Shown here in pieces: positions 1 through 4,964 of a stretch of 5,284 bases of DNA. The notes under the pieces are model-generated. The model saw nothing but the letters and a program-made list of their open reading frames with translations. It was not told where the DNA came from and did not search any database. Source of the stretch: Acidobacteriota bacterium (GTDB taxonomy: Bacteria > Acidobacteriota > Terriglobia > Terriglobales > Acidobacteriaceae). The stretch is taken from contig JAKCDN010000231.1 of the NCBI GenBank assembly GCA_021841795.1, positions 1 through 5,284 on the forward strand, read 5' to 3'. Position numbers and translations under genes: made by a program. How positions within the stretch are numbered: position 1 is the first letter of the stretch; each line of letters opens with the position of its first letter.

Positions 1-272
1 TCTCGCCCGGTCTTGAACTGCTTCTTGATGTTGAACTCGAAGCTTCACTTCGCTTTGGCGCCCGCGAGATGCTTCTGGGCGAGATCTTGGATCTGGGTCC
101 TGGGGACGTCGTCGAGCTGGACCGCCACGTGGCGGATCCAGTGGATCTGATCGTTGGAGATAAGATCGTGGCCCGAGGAGAGGTGGTTCTGGTCAACGGC
201 AACTTCGGGCTGCGCGTGAGCGAGGTAGCGGCGCCCCGCAAGCGACTGGAGAGTGTTCGGTGTCTCTTTTAG
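1..272 (+). CDS. fliN: Flagellar motor switch protein FliN, C-terminal part (5' end outside window)
   Basis: The reading frame is open from position 3 and gives 89 residues before the TAG at 270-272. It is a SpoA (surface presentation of antigens) domain: an LLLDVELEASLRFG strand, then REMLLGEILDLGPGDVVELD, then the diagnostic end IVARGEVVLVNGNFGLRVSEV. The GEVV-x5-FG-x-R pattern and the stop soon after it favour FliN over FliM, whose final SpoA domain reads differently. FliN forms the base of the cytoplasmic C ring, where phospho-CheY acts on rotation and where export cargo docks through FliH. About a dozen residues follow the usual end of the fold (APRKRLESVRCLF), slightly longer than typical. 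An internal ATG at 69 lies inside the domain and is not a credible start. The 3' end overlaps the next gene by 13 bp. The family call is strong; the missing N terminus cannot be assessed. Confidence 0.93.
   Translation, partial: SPGLELLLDVELEASLRFGAREMLLGEILDLGPGDVVELDRHVADPVDLIVGDKIVARGEVVLVNGNFGLRVSEVAAPRKRLESVRCLF
248..253 (+). promoter_or_regulatory. Ribosome binding site fixing a GTG start at 260
   Basis: GGAGAG lies six bases before GTG 260, inside the fliN coding region. It supports GTG 260 as the true start of the downstream gene and implies translational coupling to fliN. Confidence 0.65.
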
Positions 273-1195
273 AGCGCTTCAGAGCTCGTGCGGCGCCGGG
301 AACCGCGCAGGTTCCAAGGCCGGCCGTGCCCGACGGAGCCTGGCCTGGAGCGGCATCGGCGACAGGGCATCATAGCCTGCTGCGCAACTGTTCCAATCCC
401 GATTGCGATTCGGGATGGCTCCATCTCTGGCGCGGCCGCGAGGCCCCGGTCTTCGAAAAAGGGTGGTGCTGCTCCCCGCGGTGCACTGCTGCGCGAATCC
501 AGGAAGCCATCCGCAGAGAGATGGATGCCCGCGGCGCCTCCGTCGAACTGCACCGGCATCGCATCCCGTTAGGGCTGACGATGCTGGAGCAGGGCTGGAT
601 TACACCGGAGGCGTTACGCGCCGCACTGGACGCGCAGCGCAGCACGGGTTCGGGCCGGATTGGGGAGTGGCTGGTCCGGCAGCGGAGCGCAACCGAGGCG
701 CAGGTAACAAGGGCGCTAGGGCGCCAGTGGGGTTGCCCCGTGCTGGGTTTGGATCTCGGCGTTCCGGAGGATCTGACATCGTTGCTGCCGCGATTTTTTA
801 TGGATGCATTTGGGGCTCTGCCGTTTCGAGTTGCTGCGGGCAAGATCCTTTATCTGGGGTTCGAGGATCGCATGGATCGCGCTTTGGCGCTGGCCGTCGA
901 GCGCATGACCGGACTTCGGGTGGAGATCGGTTTAATTGAAGGCTCTGCGTTTCGTCCCGCTCAGGAGCGTACTCTGAGGGCATCTTTTCCGCGGGTCGAG
1001 CTGGTGGAGACCTCCGTCGAGCAGTCGCTGGCGATGGCGCTTGCCGCAGCGATTGAGGACGCGCAGCCCGTCGAGGCGCGTCTGGTGCGCATTCACGATT
1101 GTTTCTGGTTGCGTATGTGGCACAGTCTTCAGTCGGGCCCGGTGCCAACGCGCGGATCGATCCGCGACCTGATTGCCGTAGCGGCGGCTCATTGA
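260..1195 (+). CDS. Uncharacterised zinc-finger plus GspE/MshE N-terminal (MshEN-like) domain protein
   Basis: This 311-residue protein has no ATPase and no gene name I recognise. Residues 1-40 are Ala/Pro/Gly-rich linker. Residues 44-75 hold a probable zinc site, C44-x4-C49 and C71-x3-C75 with an extra C70, around an aromatic SGWLHLW segment. Residues 101-230 resemble the N-terminal domain of type II secretion/pilus ATPases (T2SSE_N/MshEN). A first 24-residue repeat at 103-126 follows the xLGxxLLxxGxIxxxxLxxxLxxQ pattern. A second at 133-156 begins RIGEWLV. An alpha/beta half follows, with LPFRVAAGKILYLGFED and MTGLRVEIGLI. MshEN repeats bind c-di-GMP in characterised proteins. Here the first repeat has P103 where Arg is usual, the second has R142 where Gly is usual, and the spacer is six rather than five residues, so binding is uncertain. 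GTG 260 is chosen for its GGAGAG site and the 13-bp overlap with fliN. I recall similar cysteine plus GspE_N proteins in acidobacteria. A motor-linked regulatory role is inference. Confidence 0.8.
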   Translation: MSLLERFRARAAPGTAQVPRPAVPDGAWPGAASATGHHSLLRNCSNPDCDSGWLHLWRGREAPVFEKGWCCSPRCTAARIQEAIRREMDARGASVELHRHRIPLGLTMLEQGWITPEALRAALDAQRSTGSGRIGEWLVRQRSATEAQVTRALGRQWGCPVLGLDLGVPEDLTSLLPRFFMDAFGALPFRVAAGKILYLGFEDRMDRALALAVERMTGLRVEIGLIEGSAFRPAQERTLRASFPRVELVETSVEQSLAMALAAAIEDAQPVEARLVRIHDCFWLRMWHSLQSGPVPTRGSIRDLIAVAAAH

Positions 1196-1200
1196 GCCGC
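1184..1200 (+). terminator. Hairpin over the stop codon, possible transcript end or stabiliser
   Basis: GCGGCTC (1184-1190), a three-base ATT loop, and GAGCCGC (1194-1200) form a perfect 7-bp GC-rich stem that contains the TGA stop of the preceding gene. No T-run follows, so it is not a classical intrinsic terminator. It could mark the 3' end of the fliN transcript ahead of the separately promoted cheY. Confidence 0.4.
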
Positions 1201-1292
1201 GCTCCGGCCCGCGCTGTCGCAACGCGATGGGTTGCCTGGGTTCTGCGATGCGATGTTCTTGATGCAGGACATTCTTGCGATGATTGGATCGC

Positions 1293-1319
1293 TAAAGGTT
1301 GCGGCATGCAGGCCGATAG
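1293..1319 (+). promoter_or_regulatory. Sigma-28 (FliA) type promoter for cheY
   Basis: TAAAGGTT (1293-1300), an 11-base spacer (1301-1311), and GCCGATAG (1312-1319) match the enterobacterial FliA consensus TAAAGTTT-N11-GCCGATAA at 14 of 16 positions with exact spacing. Transcription would be expected to start around 1325, leaving a very short leader that barely includes the cheY Shine-Dalgarno at 1327-1331. I found no comparable match elsewhere in the window. Sigma-28 drives late flagellar and chemotaxis genes, which suits the gene it precedes. Confidence 0.75.
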
Positions 1320-1326
1320 GCAAGAC

Positions 1327-1331
1327 GGAGG
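1327..1331 (+). promoter_or_regulatory. Ribosome binding site of cheY
   Basis: GGAGG lies eight bases before ATG 1340. It decides the start against an in-frame upstream ATG at 1232, which would add 36 residues not seen in the family and would lie upstream of the sigma-28 promoter. Confidence 0.8.
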
Positions 1332-1339
1332 GCGTGGGC

Positions 1340-1723
1340 ATGAGCGAGATTCGGGCGTTGATCGTGGATGATTCCTCGGTGATGCGCAAGATTGTGGAGC
1401 GTTCGCTTCGCCAGGCAGGGCTCGATGCGCTGGAGGTGCTTGAAGCGGCAACAGGAGTCGAGGGCCTCGAACTGCTGAAGGCCAAGCCGGTGGATCTGAT
1501 CCTGTCGGATATCAACATGCCGGCCATGGACGGTCTCGAGTTCCTGCGTCAGATCCGCGCGCAGAACCTGGCTGATGGAGTGCCCGTTGTCATGATTACG
1601 ACCGAATCGAGCGAGGAACATGTGAAGGAGGCCATCCAGGCCGGCGCTCGGGGCTATATTCGCAAGCCCTTTACCGCGGAGCAGGTTAAGGAACGTGTAT
1701 TGCCCCTGGTTCAGCGCGCCTGA
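1340..1723 (+). CDS. cheY: Chemotaxis response regulator CheY (single receiver domain)
   Basis: This is a 127-residue stand-alone receiver, the normal length for CheY. The acidic pair D10/D11, phospho-acceptor D57 (LSDINMPAMDG), switch residue T87 (VVMITTES), Y106 and K109 (GYIRKPF) fall at the same numbers as in Escherichia coli CheY. No output domain is present. Phosphorylated by CheA (not in this window), CheY would bind the C ring (FliM/FliN) and change rotation. Its position downstream of fliN and just before a CheX-type phosphatase supports a chemotaxis role rather than a generic receiver. ATG 1340 has a GGAGG site eight bases upstream and sits directly behind a sigma-28 promoter. VPVVMITTES is a common form in CheY proteins outside the enterics. 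All catalytic residues are intact. Confidence 0.93.
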   Translation: MSEIRALIVDDSSVMRKIVERSLRQAGLDALEVLEAATGVEGLELLKAKPVDLILSDINMPAMDGLEFLRQIRAQNLADGVPVVMITTESSEEHVKEAIQAGARGYIRKPFTAEQVKERVLPLVQRA

Positions 1724-1845
1724 TGGGAATGGCGGCGATCCGGGCCGGGCGATGTGAGCTGCGACCGTGGCGGCTCGGGAGCGGGTTCAAAGTGCTTTTG
1801 ACGGCAGAGACAAAAACGGCTGCGGGCAAGAGCCTGGGCTGCTGA

Positions 1846-1876
1846 ACGAAGTGCGCTTTCTTTACGACGAAGCGCG
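1846..1876 (+). repeat. Short direct repeat and small stem in the cheX leader
   Basis: ACGAAGTGCG (1846-1855) and ACGAAGCGCG (1867-1876) match at nine of ten bases and start 21 bp apart, about two helical turns. Overlapping them, GCGCTT (1853-1858) and AAGCGC (1870-1875) can form a 6-bp stem with an 11-base loop. This lies about 43 bp before the cheX start. It could be an operator-like pair or an RNA hairpin, or chance. Confidence 0.25.
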
Positions 1877-1905
1877 AATTCAGGCCGGTTTTTGAAGGTA
1901 GTGGA

Positions 1906-1910
1906 AAGGA
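1906..1910 (+). promoter_or_regulatory. Ribosome binding site of cheX
   Basis: AAGGA lies eight bases before ATG 1919. It favours that start over the in-frame TTG at 1892 and GTG at 1901, neither of which has a good Shine-Dalgarno. Confidence 0.7.
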
Positions 1911-1918
1911 AAGTCAAG

Positions 1919-2404
1919 ATGGCGGTATCGTTGCGTGAATCCGTTGAGCGGATCTCCGATCCGCGCAACCTCGATGACAGCGTGGAAGAGGTGTTCCGGC
2001 TCATGCTGGGAATTGAATGCAGGCGCGAGCCGGACCGTCTTACGTTTGAGCATGAGTCGGTGACGGCCGTAGTTGGTTTTGGAGGGGTGCTGAGTGGTGC
2101 CTGTGTCTTCCGTTCGGGCGCCTGCGCAGCCAGAAAAATCGCCGCGCAGATGACAGGAATGGAGTTTGAAACCATAGACGATACAGTAAAGGACGGCATA
2201 GGCGAGATCTGCAACATGCTCGCCGGAGCCTGGAAGGGCACGGTTCCCGAGCTGGCCGCCAACTGTGGTCTTTCGGTCCCGGCGGTTATCACCGGCAGGG
2301 ACTACAAGCTCCACGTGCAGGCTCCGGAGTTTCAGCTCCATCACAACTATCGTTTCGCAGAGGAGACCTTCGAGGTCACCATTATCTGTGACGGCCTGCA
2401 GTAG
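1919..2404 (+). CDS. cheX: CheX-type CheY-P phosphatase
   Basis: This 161-residue protein has the CheC/CheX/FliY-type phosphatase motif: D92-G-I-G-E96-I-C-N99-M-L-A-G, where the glutamate and asparagine spaced by two residues are the catalytic pair. A beta-rich section (VTAVVGFGGVLSGACVF) comes before it and a strand pair (FQLHHNYRF, FEVTIIC) ends the protein, as in CheX. Only one E-x2-N motif is visible, which fits CheX better than CheC, which usually has two. CheX removes phosphate from CheY and ends the signal. The gene follows cheY by 195 bp with no convincing promoter between, so it is probably read from the cheY transcript. ATG 1919 is preferred for its AAGGA site. The subfamily name is less certain than the phosphatase call. 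Confidence 0.8.
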   Translation: MAVSLRESVERISDPRNLDDSVEEVFRLMLGIECRREPDRLTFEHESVTAVVGFGGVLSGACVFRSGACAARKIAAQMTGMEFETIDDTVKDGIGEICNMLAGAWKGTVPELAANCGLSVPAVITGRDYKLHVQAPEFQLHHNYRFAEETFEVTIICDGLQ

Positions 2405-2789
2405 ATCCGTGTTCACGGCTGATGGGCCGCTTCGACTGCCGGCATAACCTGCTAGTCGAAGCGGCATGCGGACGAGTGATCGTGCCGGCCGGTGGTGAAG
2501 GGTGTACTTTCTTCGGCTCCGGTCACTGGTTGACGGTGACCGCAACGATCGCAAGAGCAGGATATGAGCGCAACTTCGCGGAGGTTGAGGCATCAACTTC
2601 TACGAAGATGGCAGACGATCCGCCCATCGATGCGCTTCTTCCACTCTCGTCAATTTTCAATCGCTCCGACTTCCGAAAAGGGGCGACCTGTACCGGCTTC
2701 CCATTCCTGAGCGACCTCTAATCCTTGTCGTTGTGCTTCGGCCCATCATCTGCACCCTCCTTGCGTTCAGCTTCCTGGGGGCATGGGCG
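2405..2789. other. 385-bp stretch without a convincing gene, between chemotaxis and rod genes
   Basis: The segment opens with the inverted repeat at 2426-2465. A second, smaller inverted repeat CGGTCAC/GTGACCG lies at 2520-2526 and 2536-2542. A 99-codon open frame at 2422-2721 has no ribosome site, starts inside the first hairpin and resembles nothing I know, so I do not call it. I looked for sigma-28, sigma-54 and sigma-70 promoters on the + strand and found none with correct spacing, although a promoter for flgF would be expected somewhere here. It could also be decayed coding sequence. Confidence 0.6.
2426..2465 (+). terminator. Perfect 12-bp inverted repeat just after cheX, candidate terminator or RNA hairpin
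   Basis: GCCGCTTCGACT (2426-2437) and AGTCGAAGCGGC (2454-2465) are exact reverse complements around a 16-base loop, beginning 21 bp after the cheX stop. The flanking ATG/CAT bases could extend the stem past a two-base bulge. No T-run follows on the + strand, so classical intrinsic termination is doubtful. It fits a 3'-end stabiliser, a U-less terminator, or a palindromic protein site. Confidence 0.45.
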
Positions 2790-3527
2790 ATGGACAGCGG
2801 GTACTACGCGGCTATGACCGGCCTGGTGGCGCGCACGCAGGCTCTCGATGCGGCGGCGGCGAACCTGGCCAACATACAAACGCCAGGCTACCGGGCCGAG
2901 CGTGAATTTTTCCGGTCGGCGCTCCTGGGGCCGGATGCAGGCGACTCGCAACTGGGAGCGGCCGTGAATCACTATGGCTTGCTGGGCGGTGACCGGCTGA
3001 GCATGGCGCAGGGCGCGCTCACCGAGACGGGCAATCCTCTCGATCTGGCCATCGAAGGACAAGGGTTTTTCATGGTGCGCACAGCCAACGGTCCGCGTTA
3101 CACGCGCGACGGCAGCTTCCAACGCGCACCCGGCGGCACGCTGGTGACAGAGGCGGGCGAGGCCGTGCTGTCGACAACGGGTCAGCCAATCCTCATCCCT
3201 CCGGGAGAGGTCACGGTGGGGGGAGACGGCACGATCTCGATTGCAGGCGGCGCCGTAGGCCAGGTGGGGGTATTTGATTTTCCCGCAGGGACAGAACTGA
3301 AGCCTGAAGGCGCCAATCGTTATGTGGCGCCGCAAGGGTTGAATCCGTCTCTGGCTTCGACGTCGGCGATTCATCAGGGCGCGGTTGAGAGCGCCAACCA
3401 GGATGTCGTCGAGGGCACGCTCGATCTTGTGATGATGCAGCGTCAGGCGGAGATGATGCAGCGCGCTCTCACGGTGTTTCATATGGAGTTCAACAAATTT
3501 GCCACCGAGGATCTGCCCAAGGTCTAG
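2790..3527 (+). CDS. flgF: Flagellar basal-body rod protein FlgF
   Basis: This is 245 residues, close to the usual FlgF length. The N terminus has the rod/hook signature: MDSGYYAAMTGLVARTQALD, then NLAN (25-28) and TPGYRAE (31-37). The central FlgE/F/G domain shows GAL-x2-TGNPLDLAIEGQGFF (75-94) and YTRDGSF (104-110). The C-terminal coil, with GAVESANQDVVEGTLDLV and QRQAEMMQRALTVF, closes the axial helix pair. FlgF forms part of the proximal rod and is exported by the flagellar type III apparatus. A family-typical FlgG follows 82 bp downstream, which marks this one as FlgF. ATG 2790 gives the family-typical MDSG start with a G-rich but weak ribosome site. An in-frame GTG at 2733 would add a hydrophobic 19-residue extension without a Shine-Dalgarno. 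The FlgF versus second-FlgG distinction rests on order and on the shorter centre. Confidence 0.88.
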   Translation: MDSGYYAAMTGLVARTQALDAAAANLANIQTPGYRAEREFFRSALLGPDAGDSQLGAAVNHYGLLGGDRLSMAQGALTETGNPLDLAIEGQGFFMVRTANGPRYTRDGSFQRAPGGTLVTEAGEAVLSTTGQPILIPPGEVTVGGDGTISIAGGAVGQVGVFDFPAGTELKPEGANRYVAPQGLNPSLASTSAIHQGAVESANQDVVEGTLDLVMMQRQAEMMQRALTVFHMEFNKFATEDLPKV

Positions 3528-3598
3528 TCCGAGAAAGAGACCAAAGAACCTGCTTGCCTGAAAGGCGCGTCGTTTTGTTGAGGAACAGAGGAGTAGCG

Positions 3599-3602
3599 AG
3601 GA
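3599..3602 (+). promoter_or_regulatory. Ribosome binding site of flgG
   Basis: AGGA lies seven bases before ATG 3610 in a purine-rich leader. A second GAGGAG stands further upstream, around 3588-3593. Confidence 0.6.
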
Positions 3603-3609
3603 AGAAAAG

Positions 3610-4398
3610 ATGATTCGAGCTTTGTATACGGCCGCCAGCGGCATGAGTGCGCAACAGATGAATCTCGATACGATCGCCAACAATCTGGCCAATTCATCGA
3701 CCACGGGTTTTCGTCAGTTGCGTCTGCAATTCCAGGACATGGTCTATCAGAACATGGTGACGCCGGGTGCGGCGCAGAGTCAGAGCACGGTCTCCGCCGG
3801 CCTGCAGATCGGGCTCGGCACAAGGCCTGCCGCGACCGAGGTGATCAACACCCAGGGCGAGTTGAACGAAACCGATAATCCGCTTGACGTGGCCATTCAG
3901 GGCGCTGGCTTCTTCCAGATCCAGCGCCCGGACGGCACGATCGCGTACACCAGAGCAGGACAGTTTCATCTGAATAATCAGGGCACGATCGTAACCACGG
4001 ATGGGGACCCCCTGATTCCTGCCATCACCATTCCGTCCAATGCGACGGCTGTGACCATTACGGAGTACGGAATGGTAAATGCCACCCTTCCGGGCCAGCA
4101 GAATCCCTCGCAACTGGGGCAGATTCAGCTGGCGACCTTTCCGAATCCTGGCGGACTCGAAAGCATGGGCAACAACCTGCTTACGGCCACGTTGAACTCG
4201 GGAGACCCCGTGCTGGGCAATCCCGGGGGTGCGGAGGGCCTGGGAACCCTTCAGCAGGGCTACCTGGAGAACTCCAATGTCGATGTGGTGACCGAGTTCG
4301 TCCAGATGGTGCTTGCGCAGCGCGCCTACGAGTCGAACTCGAAGGTGATCCATGCGGCCGACAGCATGTATCAGCAGGTCAACAATATGACCCAATAA
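3610..4398 (+). CDS. flgG: Flagellar basal-body distal rod protein FlgG
   Basis: This is 262 residues, the standard FlgG length, and appears complete and undamaged. The N terminus is MIRALYTAASGMSAQQMNLD followed by ANNLANSSTTGFR (23-35). FlgG-specific features follow: SAGLQIGLGTRPAATE (62-77), DNPLDVAIQGAGFFQI (89-104) and YTRAGQF (113-119). The C-terminal helix is of the usual form: GYLENSNVDVVTEFV (217-231), then QRAYESNSKVI and the final QQVNNM. FlgG polymerises into the distal rod, which crosses the periplasm inside the P and L rings that the next genes help to build. The gene lies 82 bp after flgF and about 50 bp before flgA, and is probably co-transcribed with them. FlgF and FlgG are recognisable paralogues of one fold. 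Confidence 0.96.
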   Translation: MIRALYTAASGMSAQQMNLDTIANNLANSSTTGFRQLRLQFQDMVYQNMVTPGAAQSQSTVSAGLQIGLGTRPAATEVINTQGELNETDNPLDVAIQGAGFFQIQRPDGTIAYTRAGQFHLNNQGTIVTTDGDPLIPAITIPSNATAVTITEYGMVNATLPGQQNPSQLGQIQLATFPNPGGLESMGNNLLTATLNSGDPVLGNPGGAEGLGTLQQGYLENSNVDVVTEFVQMVLAQRAYESNSKVIHAADSMYQQVNNMTQ

Positions 4399-4448
4399 AC
4401 AGCTCAAGATCGCAATGGCGGCAAACTGATTCAGACCGATGTCAGACG

Positions 4449-4964
4449 GTGGCGATGCGGAGATTCGGGGCAGTATCGGGATGGGCGGCACTAGCAGCGG
4501 CGGCGAGCCTCTGCATAGGGTCGGCAATGGGAGCCGCTCAGGTTGGGAGAGCGGTCTGCGCGGAGGTTGCAGATCCTTGCCCCGGTGGCGATGTCATCCG
4601 CGAGATAGAAGATCCTGCCACAGGCAATCGCTGGCAGTTCAGACGCAACCCGGGTCACCCCGGCGGTCCGGGGATTCTCGTCCTGCTTGGGAGCGCAGGC
4701 AGAGGCGGCATCGGGCAGGTCAACGCCGAAGCCGCAATTGCGCCTTCCGTCGCGCCCCCTGTCATTCGTGCTGGAGACGAGCTTGAGATTGAGGAGCACA
4801 CGGCGGTAGTCGATGTGCGGCTGTCAGCTGTCGCTTTGGAACCGGCGGAGCGAGGCGCCCTCTTCCACGCGCGGCTCAAGGTCGGGGGAAGTATCGTGTC
4901 CGTGGTTGCCGTCTCTCCTGGGCACGCCCTCTTCGCGCAGGATGCAGGAGCAGCGAAGCCATGA
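4449..4964 (+). CDS. flgA: Short FlgA-like P-ring assembly protein
   Basis: This is 171 residues with a Sec-type signal peptide: MAMRRF, then a hydrophobic core over about residues 9-28, with probable cleavage near residues 28-31. The C-terminal 105-163 resembles the FlgA chaperone fold: PPVIRAGDELEIEE, VDVRLSAVALEPAERGALFHARL and SIVSVVAVSPGHALF, which parallel the strand, Gly-rich turn and final VxPG of FlgA. FlgA is a periplasmic chaperone for FlgI P-ring assembly. Its place between flgG and flgH supports the call. It is shorter than typical FlgA, with the first SAF-like half replaced by a segment with C37/C44 and a Pro/Gly-rich stretch (GHPGGPG, 69-75). The start is unsure: GTG 4449 or ATG 4455, neither with a good ribosome site. 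It overlaps flgH by four bases (ATGA). Confidence 0.72.
   Translation: MAMRRFGAVSGWAALAAAASLCIGSAMGAAQVGRAVCAEVADPCPGGDVIREIEDPATGNRWQFRRNPGHPGGPGILVLLGSAGRGGIGQVNAEAAIAPSVAPPVIRAGDELEIEEHTAVVDVRLSAVALEPAERGALFHARLKVGGSIVSVVAVSPGHALFAQDAGAAKP
4946..4950 (+). promoter_or_regulatory. Ribosome binding site of flgH
   Basis: AGGAG lies ten bases before ATG 4961, inside the end of flgA, so flgH translation probably continues from terminating flgA ribosomes. Confidence 0.6.

Noticed and set aside
1232..1339. Upstream in-frame start for CheY
   Set aside because: It would add 36 residues absent from the family, lacks a Shine-Dalgarno of the quality at 1327-1331, and precedes the sigma-28 promoter.
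1796..1825. TTGACG in the cheY-cheX spacer as a sigma-70 -35
   Set aside because: No acceptable -10 hexamer is found 16-18 bases downstream.
1880..2596. 238-codon antisense open frame over cheX
   Set aside because: The sense strand holds a CheX with its catalytic motif and a good ribosome site. The antisense product has no recognisable features.
2672..2679. TCCGAAAA as a sigma-28 -10 for flgF, with TCAATTTT upstream
   Set aside because: The spacer would be about 14 bases rather than 11 and both elements are imperfect.
2422..2721. 99-codon + strand open frame between cheX and flgF
   Set aside because: It has no ribosome site, its start lies inside the long hairpin, it shows no recognisable domain or segment, and its composition is compatible with a chance frame in GC-rich DNA.
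3556..3566. GCCT-GAA-AGGC mini-hairpin followed by T-rich sequence between flgF and flgG
   Set aside because: A 4-bp stem is too short to terminate transcription, and flgF and flgG are expected to be co-transcribed.
2718..3704. 328-codon antisense open frame over flgF
   Set aside because: It lies opposite an unmistakable FlgF and the start of FlgG. Its protein is Arg/His-rich and without domains, typical of a high-GC shadow.
3871..3878. ACCGATAA, a sigma-28 -10-like element inside flgG
   Set aside because: The bases 19 upstream (3852-3859) bear no resemblance to the -35 element, and it encodes conserved FlgG residues.
3694..4527. 277-codon antisense open frame over flgG
   Set aside because: It is the shadow of a well-conserved FlgG and continues into the next gene, with no domain and no promoter.
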